Of a DNA stretch of 64,000 bases, positions 44,092 to 53,013 are shown piece after piece. How positions within the stretch are numbered: position 1 is the first letter of the stretch; each line of letters begins with the position of its first letter. The position numbers and the translations under genes are program-made. The DNA is from Streptomyces sp. NBC_00490 (GTDB taxonomy: Bacteria; Actinomycetota; Actinomycetes; Streptomycetales; Streptomycetaceae), in contig NZ_CP107869.1 of NCBI RefSeq assembly GCF_036013645.1, forward strand, positions 7,564,001 through 7,628,000. Reading direction: 5' to 3'. A model generated the notes under the pieces. That model worked only from the letters and a program-made list of their open reading frames with translations, had not been told where the DNA came from and ran no database searches.

Positions 44092-44918
44092 CACGCCACG
44101 CGGTGTCCCGCACCCTCGTGTACCTGTCCCTGATCGCCGCGACCGTGGTGGTCCTGCTCCCGCTGGTCGTCGTCCTCCTGACCTCCCTCAAGTCGGAGAC
44201 GGAGATGGCGAACTCGAGCGGCGCCCTGGACCTCCCCGACAACCTGCTGAACTTCGGCAACTACGCGTCGGCGTTCCGCGACGGCGAGATGCTCTCCGCC
44301 TTCGCCAACACGGCGGTCATCCTGCTGGTCTCGATCGGCGGCACGGTCCTCATCGGCTCGATGACCGCGTACGCCATCGACCGCTTCACCTTCCGCTTCC
44401 GCAAGCTGGTGGTGGCGCTCTTCCTCGTCGCCGCGCTGGTCCCCGGCGTCACGACCCAGGTGGCGACCTTCCAGATCGTCAACAGCTTCGGCATGTTCGA
44501 CACCCTGTGGGCGCCGATCGCGCTCTACATGGGCACCGACATCGTCTCGATCTACATCTTCCTGCAGTTCGTCCGGTCGATCCCGATCTCCCTGGACGAG
44601 TCGGCCCGCCTGGACGGGGCCAACACGTTCACCATCTACTGGCGGATCATCTTCCCGCTGCTGAAGCCCGCGATCGCGACGGTGGTGATCGTGAAGGGGA
44701 TCACCGTATACAACGACTTCTACATCCCCTTCCTCTATATGCCGTCGGAAGATCTTGGCGTGATCTCGACGTCCCTCTTCCGCTTCCGAGGCCCCTACGC
44801 GGCGCACTGGGAGGTCATCTCGGCGGGAGCGGTGCTGGTGATCCTCCCGACGCTGGTGGTGTTCCTGAGCCTGCAACGCTTCATCTACAACGGCTTCATG
44901 CGAGGAGCGACGAGGTGA
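44088..44918 (+). CDS. Sugar ABC transporter permease (MalG-like)
   Basis: Second permease, 276 residues with six membrane segments and an EAA loop (DESARLDGANTFTIYW) near residue 170. The ATG at 44088 overlaps the previous stop (ATGA). A short hairpin directly after the stop separates it from the convergent RNase D gene. Confidence 0.92.
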   Translation: MTRHAVSRTLVYLSLIAATVVVLLPLVVVLLTSLKSETEMANSSGALDLPDNLLNFGNYASAFRDGEMLSAFANTAVILLVSIGGTVLIGSMTAYAIDRFTFRFRKLVVALFLVAALVPGVTTQVATFQIVNSFGMFDTLWAPIALYMGTDIVSIYIFLQFVRSIPISLDESARLDGANTFTIYWRIIFPLLKPAIATVVIVKGITVYNDFYIPFLYMPSEDLGVISTSLFRFRGPYAAHWEVISAGAVLVILPTLVVFLSLQRFIYNGFMRGATR

Positions 44919-44938
44919 CGCGCCCCGAAAGGGGCGCG
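44919..44938. terminator. Hairpin between the importer operon and RNase D
   Basis: An 8-bp stem (44919-44926 with 44931-44938) closed by a GAAA tetraloop. It starts right after the permease stop and could serve both converging genes. Confidence 0.65.
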
Positions 44939-44943
44939 CGGAA

Positions 44944-46248
44944 CTAGGCGGACAAGGCACTCACGAGAACCGGAGTGACAAGCTCCACCTGCCAGGGCCG
45001 AGCCCCGTACCCCGCGAGCGCCGCCCCCACGGACTCCGCGTCGACACCCTTCGGCGGCTCCCAGCAGACCCGCCGGACCGTGTCCGGAGTGATCAGGTTC
45101 TCCTGGGGCATGTTGAGCCGCTCGGCCAGCGCGGAAACCCCGGCGCGGGCCGCGGACAACCGGGCCGCGGCGGCGGGGTCCTTGTCGGCCCAGGCGCGTG
45201 GCGGCGGCGGCCCGGTGACCGGCTGCCCGGGCGCGGGCAACTGCGTCTCGGGCAGCCCCTTGGCCCGATCCACGGCCGCCTGCCACTGCTCCAGCTGCCG
45301 CCGCCCCATCCGCTGTCCGTACCCGTTCAGCGCGGCGAGGGCCTGGGCGTCGGCCGGCAGCGCCAACGCCGCCTCCACGATGGCCAGGTCGGACAGCACC
45401 TTGCCCGGCGACACGTCCCGCCGCTGGGCGATCCGGTCGCGCGTCTGCCAGAGCTCCCGCACCACGGCCAGCTGCCGGCGCCGCCGCACCTTGTGCATCC
45501 CGGACGTCCGGCGCCAGGGATCCTTGCGCGGCTCGGCAGGCGGCGCGGCGGCGATCGCGTCGAACTCCTGTCGCGCCCACTCCAGCTTCCCCTGCCGGTC
45601 CAGCTCCTTCTCCAGCGCGTCCCGCAGGTCGACGAGGAGCTCCACGTCCAGCGCCGCGTAGCGCAGCCACGGCTCGGGCAGCGGACGGGTCGACCAGTCG
45701 ACGGCGGAGTGTCCCTTTTCGAGTACGAAGCCCAGGACGCCCTCGACCATCGCGCCGAGGCCGACCCGGGGGAACCCGGCGAGCCGTCCGGCGAGCTCGG
45801 TGTCGAAGAGGGAGGTGGGCACCATGCCTATCTCGCGCAGACACGGCAGGTCCTGTGTGGCGGCGTGCAGCACCCACTCCACCCCGGAGAGCGCCTCGCC
45901 GAGCCCGGACAGGTCGGGACAGGCCACGGGGTCGATCAGCGCGCTCCCCGCGCCCTCGCGGCGCAGCTGGACCAGGTAGGCACGCTGTCCGTAGCGATAG
46001 CCGGACGCGCGTTCGGCGTCGACGGCGACGGGTCCGGAGCCGGCCGCGAACGCGGCGATCACCCGGGCGAGGCTGTCCTCGTCGGCGACCACGGGCGGGA
46101 TGCCCTCGCGCGGTTCGAGCAAAGGAATCGGCTCTGGACCCGGTTCGGGTTCGGGCGCCCCCGTAACAGAAGATCCGCCGTCGTCCGGAGGGGCGCCTCC
46201 GGTGGTTCGCAGTGAGCTGTCTGCTGCGGTCTCTTGGGCGTCGGTCAC
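44944..46248 (-). CDS. rnd: Ribonuclease D (3'-5' exonuclease with HRDC domain)
   Basis: DEDD-superfamily 3'-5' exoribonuclease, 434 residues, which trims stable RNA precursors. After a 45-residue Pro/Glu-rich N-terminus come the metal-binding motifs VAVDAERASG (Exo I), HAATQDLPCL (Exo II) and YAALDVELL (Exo III). An HRDC nucleic-acid-binding region lies around residues 250-330. The first motif reads DAE as in other actinobacterial members. GTG 46248 has no strong ribosome-binding site, so the exact start is uncertain. Confidence 0.9.
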   Translation of the reverse strand: MTDAQETAADSSLRTTGGAPPDDGGSSVTGAPEPEPGPEPIPLLEPREGIPPVVADEDSLARVIAAFAAGSGPVAVDAERASGYRYGQRAYLVQLRREGAGSALIDPVACPDLSGLGEALSGVEWVLHAATQDLPCLREIGMVPTSLFDTELAGRLAGFPRVGLGAMVEGVLGFVLEKGHSAVDWSTRPLPEPWLRYAALDVELLVDLRDALEKELDRQGKLEWARQEFDAIAAAPPAEPRKDPWRRTSGMHKVRRRRQLAVVRELWQTRDRIAQRRDVSPGKVLSDLAIVEAALALPADAQALAALNGYGQRMGRRQLEQWQAAVDRAKGLPETQLPAPGQPVTGPPPPRAWADKDPAAAARLSAARAGVSALAERLNMPQENLITPDTVRRVCWEPPKGVDAESVGAALAGYGARPWQVELVTPVLVSALSA

Positions 46249-46273
46249 CTGTCAAGGGTATCTGTGTATGGAC

Positions 46274-46309
46274 AGCGCCCGCCGACGGAACGTTCCGTCG
46301 ACGGGCGCT
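46274..46309. terminator. 36-bp near-perfect palindrome
   Basis: Two 18-nt arms meeting between 46291 and 46292 with no loop and a single mismatch (46282/46301). It lies 110 bp beyond the response-regulator stop and 26 bp before the RNase D start, so it may terminate the former or act on the latter. The rest of the 169-bp gap shows nothing else I can identify. Confidence 0.5.
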
Positions 46310-46417
46310 TGAGGGTCGTAAACCAGTCAGGTCGGTGAATCCCTCGGGTTCACGACCGATCGGGGGCGTGTCCCGGATCCAGGACTGATCCGGTTCACGT
46401 CCGTGAAGGGTGGAAGG

Positions 46418-47080
46418 TCAGTGGATGATGCCCGTCCGCAGGGCCACCGCGACCATGCCGGCGCGGTCGCCGGTGCCCAGCTTGCGGGCGATACGGGCGA
46501 GGTGGCTCTTGACGGTCAGCGCGGACAGGCCCATCGAGACGCCGATGGCCTTGTTGGACTGGCCCTCCGCGACCAGTCGCAGCACCTCGACCTCGCGGCC
46601 GGAGAGCTCGCGGTAACCGCCCGGGTGGCTCGGGGCACCCGGGGGGCGGCGGTGCATTCCGGCGGCGCGGGAGCCGATGGGCGCGGCGCCCGGTCGGGTG
46701 GGGAGCCCGACGTTGGTACGGGTGCCGGTGACGACGTAGCCCTTGACGCCGCCCGCGAGGGCGTTGCGCACGGCGCCGATGTCGTCGGCCGCGGAGAGGG
46801 CGAGGCCGTTGGGCCAGCCCGCGGCGCGGGTCTCGGACAGGAGGGTCAGGCCGGATCCGTCGGGCAGGTGGACGTCGGCGACGCAGATGTCACGGGGGTT
46901 GCCGATACGGGGACGGGCCTCGGCGACGGACGAGGCCTCGATGACATCGCGGACACCGAGCGCCCAGAGGTGGCGGGTGACGGTGGAGCGGACGCGCGGG
47001 TCGGCCGCCACCACCATCGCGGTCGGCTTGTTCGGGCGGTAGGCGACCAGGCTTGCGGGCTGCTCGAGGAGAACGGACAC
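46418..47080 (-). CDS. Orphan response regulator, NarL/LuxR type, atypical receiver
   Basis: A 220-residue regulator: receiver-like domain (about 20-120), a Gly/Pro/Arg-rich linker, and a LuxR helix-turn-helix (LSGREVEVLRLVAEGQSNK, TVKSHLARI) at the C-terminus. The β3 Asp of the receiver is kept (VADVHLPDG). However, the N-terminal acidic pocket is reduced to one Asp (VVAADPR) and the conserved Lys of GYLLK-type motifs is missing (GYVVTG). Phosphorylation may therefore not be its switch. AGGAGG fixes GTG 47080. No kinase gene is nearby. Confidence 0.88.
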   Translation of the reverse strand: MSVLLEQPASLVAYRPNKPTAMVVAADPRVRSTVTRHLWALGVRDVIEASSVAEARPRIGNPRDICVADVHLPDGSGLTLLSETRAAGWPNGLALSAADDIGAVRNALAGGVKGYVVTGTRTNVGLPTRPGAAPIGSRAAGMHRRPPGAPSHPGGYRELSGREVEVLRLVAEGQSNKAIGVSMGLSALTVKSHLARIARKLGTGDRAGMVAVALRTGIIH

Positions 47081-47204
47081 CAGGCCTCCTGGGGTGGGGG
47101 ACGGCTGTGAGGTCACAGACGTCTTCGGCATCAAACCCGTAGGCCTTTAGAGAAAGATCACGATCTAGTGAGTAACAATCCGTGCAATTCGGACACGCGG
47201 TCGA

Positions 47205-47237
47205 TCGTTCGGTGAACGAATCGGTTCGTTCGAGGGC
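47205..47237. repeat. GTTCG/CGAAC-rich repeat cluster upstream of the response regulator
   Basis: TCGTTC-GGT-GAACGA (47205-47219) is a perfect inverted repeat, overlapped by CGAATCGGTTCG and followed by further TTCG copies. It lies about 130 bp before the regulator start in a 247-bp gap. It is a possible regulator-binding cluster. Confidence 0.4.
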
Positions 47238-47327
47238 TCGTTCGCGACTGAAAGTGGCCGTATCGACAAAGTGATGTCAAAGAGGACGTCAAAAGGCGAC
47301 GCGAAGACCGTGCCGATGGGGGTGGTG

Positions 47328-47996
47328 TCAGCGGGACTGCGGTCCCCGCCGCTGCGGCAGCGTCACCACCGACGCGTCGCCCGGGCCGGCCGGCGGCAGG
47401 CCCGCGACCTGGGCCAGCAGATCGCACCAGGCCGTCAGGTGACCCGCCGTGTCCGGTACGCCGCCCAGGCCCTCACGAGGCGTCCAGGACGCCCGGATCT
47501 CGATCTGGGAGGCGGGCGGACGCTCGGCGAGGCCCCCGAAGTAGTGGGAGCTCGCACGCGTGACCGTGCCGCTCGGCTCACCGCACGCCAGCCCGCGCGC
47601 CTGGAGCGCACCCGTCAGCCACGACCAGCACACGTCGGGCAGCAGCGGGTCCGCCGCCATCTCCGGCTCCAGCTCCGCCCGCACCAGCGTCACCAGCCGG
47701 AACGTGCCCCGCCAGGCGTCATGACCGTCCGGGTCGTGCAGCAGCACCAGCCGGCCGTCGGCCAGATCCTGGTCGCCGTCGACGACCGCGGCCTCCAGCG
47801 CGTACGCGAAGGGCGCGAGCCGCTGCGGCGCGCGCGTCGGCTCCACCTCGATCTGCGGCCGGAGCCGGGCCGCCCTCAGTGCATCGACGGCGGCCCGGAA
47901 GAGTGGCGGAGCGTCACTGCTCGCATTCCGGTCCCCCTCCTTCGCGTCGTCCATTCCGCCAGCGCCGTCCGACAGTCGTCCCTGAGCCGCAGCCAT
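47328..47996 (-). CDS. DUF3000 domain protein
   Basis: A 222-residue soluble protein matching the actinobacterial DUF3000 family: it starts with an Ala/Asp-rich tail, then [21 protein letters not shown] and a [11 protein letters not shown] strand, and contains [10 protein letters not shown] near the C-terminus. The family has no known function; its gene is regularly found beside hemE and RNase D in Streptomyces. Divergent from hemE across 122 bp. Confidence 0.85.
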   Translation of the reverse strand: MAAAQGRLSDGAGGMDDAKEGDRNASSDAPPLFRAAVDALRAARLRPQIEVEPTRAPQRLAPFAYALEAAVVDGDQDLADGRLVLLHDPDGHDAWRGTFRLVTLVRAELEPEMAADPLLPDVCWSWLTGALQARGLACGEPSGTVTRASSHYFGGLAERPPASQIEIRASWTPREGLGGVPDTAGHLTAWCDLLAQVAGLPPAGPGDASVVTLPQRRGPQSR

Positions 47997-48118
47997 GCGG
48001 GAAGATTAGGGGAACCATGGCTCGGCGCGGGCCAGACACCCCGGGGCCCGCCACGGGGGCCCTCGCGGATGCCGACCGGCGTGGAGAACCGCCCTTGCCA
48101 CCGTGCGAGACTTTCCCC

Positions 48119-49177
48119 GTGAGTGCCAACGAGAGCCAGCCGCCGACCGCCACGTACGATTCCGCCTTTCTCAAGGCCTGCAGGCGCGAGCCCGTGCCGC
48201 ACACCCCGGTGTGGTTCATGCGGCAGGCCGGGCGCTCACTGCCGGAGTACCGCAAGGTCCGCGAGGGCGTCGGCATGCTCGAGTCCTGCATGCGGCCCGA
48301 GCTGGTCACCGAGATCACCCTCCAGCCGGTGCGCCGGCACGACGTGGACGCGGCGATCTACTTCAGCGACATCGTCGTCCCGCTCAAGGCCATCGGCATC
48401 GACCTCGACATCAAGCCCGGCGTCGGCCCGGTCGTCGAGAAGCCGATCCGCACCCGCGCCGACCTGGCCCAGCTGCGTGACCTCACCCCCGAGGACGTCT
48501 CCTACGTCACCGAGGCGATCGGCCTGCTGACCCGCGAACTCGGCGCCACCCCGCTGATCGGTTTCGCGGGCGCGCCTTTCACCCTTGCGAGTTACCTCGT
48601 CGAGGGCGGCCCGTCGCGGACGTACGAGAACGCCAAGGCGATGATGTACGGCGACCCCGAGCTCTGGGCCGACCTGCTCGACCGTCTCGCGGAGATCACG
48701 GCCGCCTTCCTGAAGGTGCAGATCGAGGCGGGCGCCTCGGCGGTCCAGCTGTTCGACTCGTGGGCCGGCGCCCTCGCCCCGGTGGACTACCGCCGCTCGG
48801 TGATGCCCGCCTCCGCCAAGGTCTTCGACGCGGTCGCCGGGTACGGCGTGCCGCGCATCCACTTCGGTGTCGGCACCGGTGAGCTCCTCGGGCTGATGGG
48901 CGAGGCCGGCGCGGACGTCGTCGGCGTCGACTGGCGCGTCCCGCTCGACGAGGCGGTCCGCCGGGTCGGCCCCGGCAAGGCGCTCCAGGGCAACCTCGAC
49001 CCGACCGTCCTGTTCGCCGGCACCGAGGCCGTCGAGGCCAAGACCCGTGAGGTGCTGGAGACGGCGAAGGACCTCGAGGGCCATGTCTTCAACCTCGGCC
49101 ACGGTGTCATGCCGTCCACCGACCCGGACGCGCTGACCCGGCTCGTGGAGTACGTCCACACGCGGACCGCCCACTGA
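48119..49177 (+). CDS. hemE: Uroporphyrinogen decarboxylase
   Basis: Cytoplasmic heme enzyme that converts uroporphyrinogen III to coproporphyrinogen III by four decarboxylations. It has 352 residues, the family norm. Signatures: [11 protein letters not shown] near the N-terminus (substrate-binding Arg), the catalytic Asp in IYFSDI, and [11 protein letters not shown] 48119 gives the expected length; the upstream frame has no domain. It feeds the coproporphyrin-dependent branch with hemG and hemQ 4-6 kb downstream. It converges on the rhomboid gene with one base between stops. Confidence 0.96.
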   Translation: MSANESQPPTATYDSAFLKACRREPVPHTPVWFMRQAGRSLPEYRKVREGVGMLESCMRPELVTEITLQPVRRHDVDAAIYFSDIVVPLKAIGIDLDIKPGVGPVVEKPIRTRADLAQLRDLTPEDVSYVTEAIGLLTRELGATPLIGFAGAPFTLASYLVEGGPSRTYENAKAMMYGDPELWADLLDRLAEITAAFLKVQIEAGASAVQLFDSWAGALAPVDYRRSVMPASAKVFDAVAGYGVPRIHFGVGTGELLGLMGEAGADVVGVDWRVPLDEAVRRVGPGKALQGNLDPTVLFAGTEAVEAKTREVLETAKDLEGHVFNLGHGVMPSTDPDALTRLVEYVHTRTAH

Positions 49178-49178
49178 C

Positions 49179-49997
49179 CTACCAGGTGTGCCGGGGCCGT
49201 GCCTTCCTGCCGAACAGCAGACCGCGCGGTTCCGGCGGCGCAGGCGTGCCCGCCTTGAGCGGCCAGGCGAGCAGCATGCCCGCGAGGAAGCCCACGACGT
49301 GCGCCGCATACGCCACCGTCCCGGCGTCGGAGACGCCCTCGCCGGACGAGTACACCGCCTGCAGCACGAACCAGAAGCCCAGCACCAGCCAGGCCGGCAG
49401 CCGGAGCGGCAGGAAGACCAGGAACGGCACCAGCACCCACACCCTGGCCTTCGGATACAGCACCAGATAGGCGCCGAGCACCCCGGCGATGGCCCCGGAC
49501 GCGCCGATCAGAGGGTCGCCCGAGTCGTCGTTGAGCAGCGCGAAGCCGTACGACGCCGCGTAGCCGCAGACGACGTAGAACAGCGCGAACCGCACATGGC
49601 CCATGCGGTCCTCGACGTTGTTGCCGAAGATCAGCAGGAAGAGCATGTTGCCCAGCAGGTGCAGCCAGCCGCCGTGCAGGAACATCGCGGTGAACACGGA
49701 TTGCACGGGTGACTTGTCGTACGCCGGCGGGCCGACCGCGCAGCCCGCGCCGCCCGGACTCACGCCACCGGTGGGGACCATCCGCGGCAGCTGATGGTGG
49801 ATCAACTCCTGGGGCACGGCGGCGTAGTGATCGAGGAACGCCTGCAGATGGCAGAGCTGGGACAGACCGCTGTCGCCCGCCACGGAGCCGGCGAGGCCGG
49901 GCATGTACAGGAAGACCAGTACGTTCGCGGCGATGAGCGCGTACGTCACCACGGGGGTGCGACGCACCGGGTTCACGTCATGGACGGGGATGACCAC
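49179..49997 (-). CDS. Rhomboid-family intramembrane serine protease
   Basis: A 272-residue membrane protease with about seven hydrophobic segments. The catalytic Ser is in GASGAIAG (about residue 170) and the His in AHVVGFLAG (about 235); HGGWLHLLGNM is the conserved L1/TM2 motif. It cleaves transmembrane substrates, unknown here. GTG 49997 places the start just before the first hydrophobic segment, but no strong ribosome-binding site confirms it. Divergent from the following small gene. Confidence 0.9.
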   Translation of the reverse strand: MVIPVHDVNPVRRTPVVTYALIAANVLVFLYMPGLAGSVAGDSGLSQLCHLQAFLDHYAAVPQELIHHQLPRMVPTGGVSPGGAGCAVGPPAYDKSPVQSVFTAMFLHGGWLHLLGNMLFLLIFGNNVEDRMGHVRFALFYVVCGYAASYGFALLNDDSGDPLIGASGAIAGVLGAYLVLYPKARVWVLVPFLVFLPLRLPAWLVLGFWFVLQAVYSSGEGVSDAGTVAYAAHVVGFLAGMLLAWPLKAGTPAPPEPRGLLFGRKARPRHTW

Positions 49998-50132
49998 AAG
50001 GAAGTACTGCCCCCGATGTGGTCCGCGAATCGGTGCCGTGTCTTGAACGCGGGCACGCACGCGTGCGTATGACTCCTCAACCGTCCGCGGCACGGGGAAG
50101 GCGGGTCGCGGGGTGAACGTGAGGAACAGGCG

Positions 50133-50456
50133 ATGAACGACCGAGTTACCCCTCCGATACACGCACTGCCGGACGGCGAGGCGGAAGTGGCCGTCGTGCT
50201 GCGGCTGCCCTGGGAAGACGTGGCCCGGCTGGGCCAGGACGCGGGGCGGCTCGCCTCGCAGATGCAGCGACCCGTGACCCTCGACGAGGCGGTGAGCCAC
50301 CGGCTGCGGTCGACCCGGCCCGCGGCCCACGCGAAACCGGCGGGGGAGCAGCCGCCGGCGGTGGCCGCCCCGAGCGCCTCCGTCTCGTCCCTGCCGCCCC
50401 GTCCCGCCGCCGACCAGGCCCGCCAGGCCATCGAGAGGATCAACGGCTCGGCATAA
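50133..50456 (+). CDS. Small conserved hypothetical protein
   Basis: A 107-residue acidic-then-Ala/Pro-rich protein. The first 65 residues (for example EAEVAVVLRLPWEDVARLG) look folded and helical; the rest is low complexity. No family recognised. GAGGAACAGGCG precedes ATG 50133. It converges on the flavoprotein gene with three bases between stops. Confidence 0.65.
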   Translation: MNDRVTPPIHALPDGEAEVAVVLRLPWEDVARLGQDAGRLASQMQRPVTLDEAVSHRLRSTRPAAHAKPAGEQPPAVAAPSASVSSLPPRPAADQARQAIERINGSA

Positions 50457-50459
50457 CCG

Positions 50460-51845
50460 TCAGGAGGCCCGCACTTTCAGCGCGGCCTTGCGGGCCGCCA
50501 CCAGTACCGGGTCCCACACCGGGCTGAACGGTGGGGCGTAGCCCAGGTCCAGGGCTGTCATCGCCTCCACCGTCATCCCGGCCGTCAAGGCGACCGCCGC
50601 GATGTCGACCCGCTTGGCCGCGCCCTCCCTCCCGACGATCTGCACACCGAGGAGCCGCCCCGTGCGGCGCTCGGCGAGCATCTTGACCGTCATGGGGGAG
50701 GCGCCGGGGTAGTAGCCCGCGCGGGACGTGGACTCGACGGTGACCGTCTCGAACCGGAGCCCCGCCCGGCGCGCGTCCTTCTCCCGCAGACCCGTGCGGG
50801 CGATCTCCAGGTCGCAGACCTTGCTCACGGCCGTGCCGACCACGCCCGGGAAGGTCGCGTAGCCGCCGCCCACGTTCGCGCCGATGACCTGGCCGTGCTT
50901 GTTGGCGTGGGTGCCGAGCGCGACGTGCCGTTCCTGTCCGGAGACCAGGTCCAGGACCTCCACGCAGTCGCCGCCCGCCCAGATGTTCTCGTGGCCGCGC
51001 ACCCGCATGGCCAGGTCGGTCAGCAGCCCGTCGTGCTGCCCCACGGGCAGCCCCGCTGCCTTGGCCAGCGAGGTCTCAGGGCGTACGCCGATGCCCAGCA
51101 CCACCACGTCCGCCGGATACTCCGCGTCCTGCGTGGCCACCGCGCGCACCCGGCCGTCGTCGCCGGTCAGGACCTTGGTGACCTCGGCGTCGTTGACCAT
51201 GGTGATCCCCATGCCCTCCATCGCCTCGTGCACCAGGCGGCCCATGTCCGCGTCGAGCGTGGACATCGGCTCGCTGCCGCGGTTGACGACGGTCACCTCG
51301 TAGCCGCGGTTGATGAGGGCCTCGGCCATCTCGACCCCGATGTACCCGGCGCCGACCACCACCGCGTCGCGGCCACGCGTGCGTGCCAGCGTGTCCAGCA
51401 GGGCCTGGCCGTCGTCCAGGGTCTGCACACCGTGGACGCCCGGTGCGTCGGCCCCCGGCATCTGGGGGCGGATGGGGCGGGCGCCGGTCGCGATCACGAG
51501 TTTGTCGTACGACGTCCAGGACTCGGCCCCCGAATCGAGGTCACGCGCGCGTACCCGCTGCCCGGCCACGTCGATCTCCGTGACCTCCGTGCGCATGCGC
51601 AGATCGATGTCACGGGCCCGGTGCTCCTCGGGCGTACGCGCGATCAGCTGATCGCGCTCCTCGACGTCGCCGCCCACCCAGTACGGGATGCCGCAGGCCG
51701 AGTACGAGGTGAAGTGGCCCCGCTCGAACGCCACGATCTCCAGTTCCCCGGGCCCCTTCAGCCGACGCGCCTGCGACGCCGCGGACATTCCCGCGGCGTC
51801 ACCGCCGATCACGACCAGCCGTTCGCTCGCAGCGCTCATGTTCAT
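50460..51845 (-). CDS. CoA-disulfide-reductase-like FAD/NAD(P)H oxidoreductase
   Basis: A 461-residue flavoprotein of the pyridine-nucleotide disulfide oxidoreductase family. It has an N-terminal FAD motif ([10 protein letters not shown]), an NAD(P) motif ([13 protein letters not shown]) near residue 160 and a C-terminal dimerisation domain. The active-site segment [10 protein letters not shown] keeps the single redox Cys of CoA-disulfide reductases and NADH oxidases. It might reduce CoA- or mycothiol-type disulfides; the substrate is not proven. ATGs at 51845 and 51839 are both possible. It follows the DUF4349 gene by 27 bp on the same strand. Confidence 0.87.
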   Translation of the reverse strand: MNMSAASERLVVIGGDAAGMSAASQARRLKGPGELEIVAFERGHFTSYSACGIPYWVGGDVEERDQLIARTPEEHRARDIDLRMRTEVTEIDVAGQRVRARDLDSGAESWTSYDKLVIATGARPIRPQMPGADAPGVHGVQTLDDGQALLDTLARTRGRDAVVVGAGYIGVEMAEALINRGYEVTVVNRGSEPMSTLDADMGRLVHEAMEGMGITMVNDAEVTKVLTGDDGRVRAVATQDAEYPADVVVLGIGVRPETSLAKAAGLPVGQHDGLLTDLAMRVRGHENIWAGGDCVEVLDLVSGQERHVALGTHANKHGQVIGANVGGGYATFPGVVGTAVSKVCDLEIARTGLREKDARRAGLRFETVTVESTSRAGYYPGASPMTVKMLAERRTGRLLGVQIVGREGAAKRVDIAAVALTAGMTVEAMTALDLGYAPPFSPVWDPVLVAARKAALKVRAS

Positions 51846-51872
51846 GCGAACACGCTACGTGGGCAGGGCATT

Positions 51873-52856
51873 TCAGTCCTGCTCGCCCTGCTGCTCGGTG
51901 CGTCCGGGCTGCGGTGCCGGGCGGGCCGTCGGCAGGGGACCCAGGGTGCTCAACGCGCCCGCCGGGGTCGGGCGGCGGGGCAGCCGGGGGCGTACCCAGC
52001 GCAGCCAGATCAGGAGGATCAGGGCCAGTACCGCGGCGAAGGGCAGCACCGCGGCCACGGCGACCACGATCCAGCGCAGCATCGACACGAACGCGCCCCA
52101 GCCGCCCGCCAGCGCGTCCAGGACCCCCGGGTCGTCGTCCTCGGTGGCCTTCACGACCGGCTTCTCGGACAGGGACAGGGTGATCGTGGCCAGGCTCGTG
52201 CGGTCCTTCAGGGACGCCTGCCGGGCGAGCAGCGCCTCCAGGTCGGCCTGACGGGTGCTCAGCTCGCCCTCCAGGGTGACCACATCGCTGAGCTTGGTGG
52301 CCTGGTCCATCAGCTCCCGGATCCGGGCCACGCTCGCGCGCTGCGTCTTGATGCGGCTCTCCACGTCGACGACCTGGTCGGTGACGTCCTGCGCCTTCGC
52401 CTTGCGCTCCATCAGCTTGCCCGAGCCCTCCAGCTCGGCCAGGACCTCCTCGTACCGGTCGGCGGGCACCCGCAGGGTCACCTGCGTCTCCTCGGTGCCC
52501 TCCTCGTCGCGGAAGGTGGCCTCCTTGCCGACGTAGCCGCCCGCGTTCACGGTGGCCGTACGGGCCGCTTCCAGCGCCTTCGGTACGTTCTTGACCTGCA
52601 CGGTCAGTTCGGCGGTACGGATGATGTGGCTCGTCGGGAGCTCGGGCGCGGTAGGGGCCTGCTTGCCGCCGCCGGCCGCGTCGTCGGCGGCGGCGCCCGG
52701 CGCGGCCTCCTTGGCCTGCGACTGGCCAACGTCGGAGTCACCCGAGGCGCCGCCGGAATCGTCCCCCGAGCCGCTGCAGCCGGTCAGGGCGAGAGCCGCG
52801 GCGAGCAGGAGCCCGGCCAGGGCCTGGACCGGTCGTACGGAACTTCGTGCGCGCAT
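51873..52856 (-). CDS. DUF4349 lipoprotein
   Basis: A 327-residue membrane-anchored protein with a lipobox at LTGC, an Asp/Ser/Gly-rich spacer, and the DUF4349 domain (about 75-270) with a predicted coiled coil around [16 protein letters not shown] transmembrane helix near residue 265 and a Pro/Arg-rich cytoplasmic tail follow. The domain's function is unknown. Divergent from hemG and co-oriented with the flavoprotein gene. Confidence 0.86.
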   Translation of the reverse strand: MRARSSVRPVQALAGLLLAAALALTGCSGSGDDSGGASGDSDVGQSQAKEAAPGAAADDAAGGGKQAPTAPELPTSHIIRTAELTVQVKNVPKALEAARTATVNAGGYVGKEATFRDEEGTEETQVTLRVPADRYEEVLAELEGSGKLMERKAKAQDVTDQVVDVESRIKTQRASVARIRELMDQATKLSDVVTLEGELSTRQADLEALLARQASLKDRTSLATITLSLSEKPVVKATEDDDPGVLDALAGGWGAFVSMLRWIVVAVAAVLPFAAVLALILLIWLRWVRPRLPRRPTPAGALSTLGPLPTARPAPQPGRTEQQGEQD

Positions 52857-53013
52857 GGGCCTACCCCCGAGGGTCGTGACGAACTGACGCTCCTTCGACG
52901 CCGGGACGCACCGGAACGTTGGAGCGCTACGGTCCCGATGCGGTCACGGTCAGGACTCGGACGGGGCATACGGCCCCGGCGGGGCTCGCGGGGGCGTCTG
53001 AGAGGGTGGAGCC

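Noticed and set aside
47158..47427. 89-codon minus-strand frame between the response regulator and DUF3000 genes
   Set aside because: It overlaps the end of DUF3000 and the GTTCG repeat cluster, has no ribosome-binding site and is low complexity.
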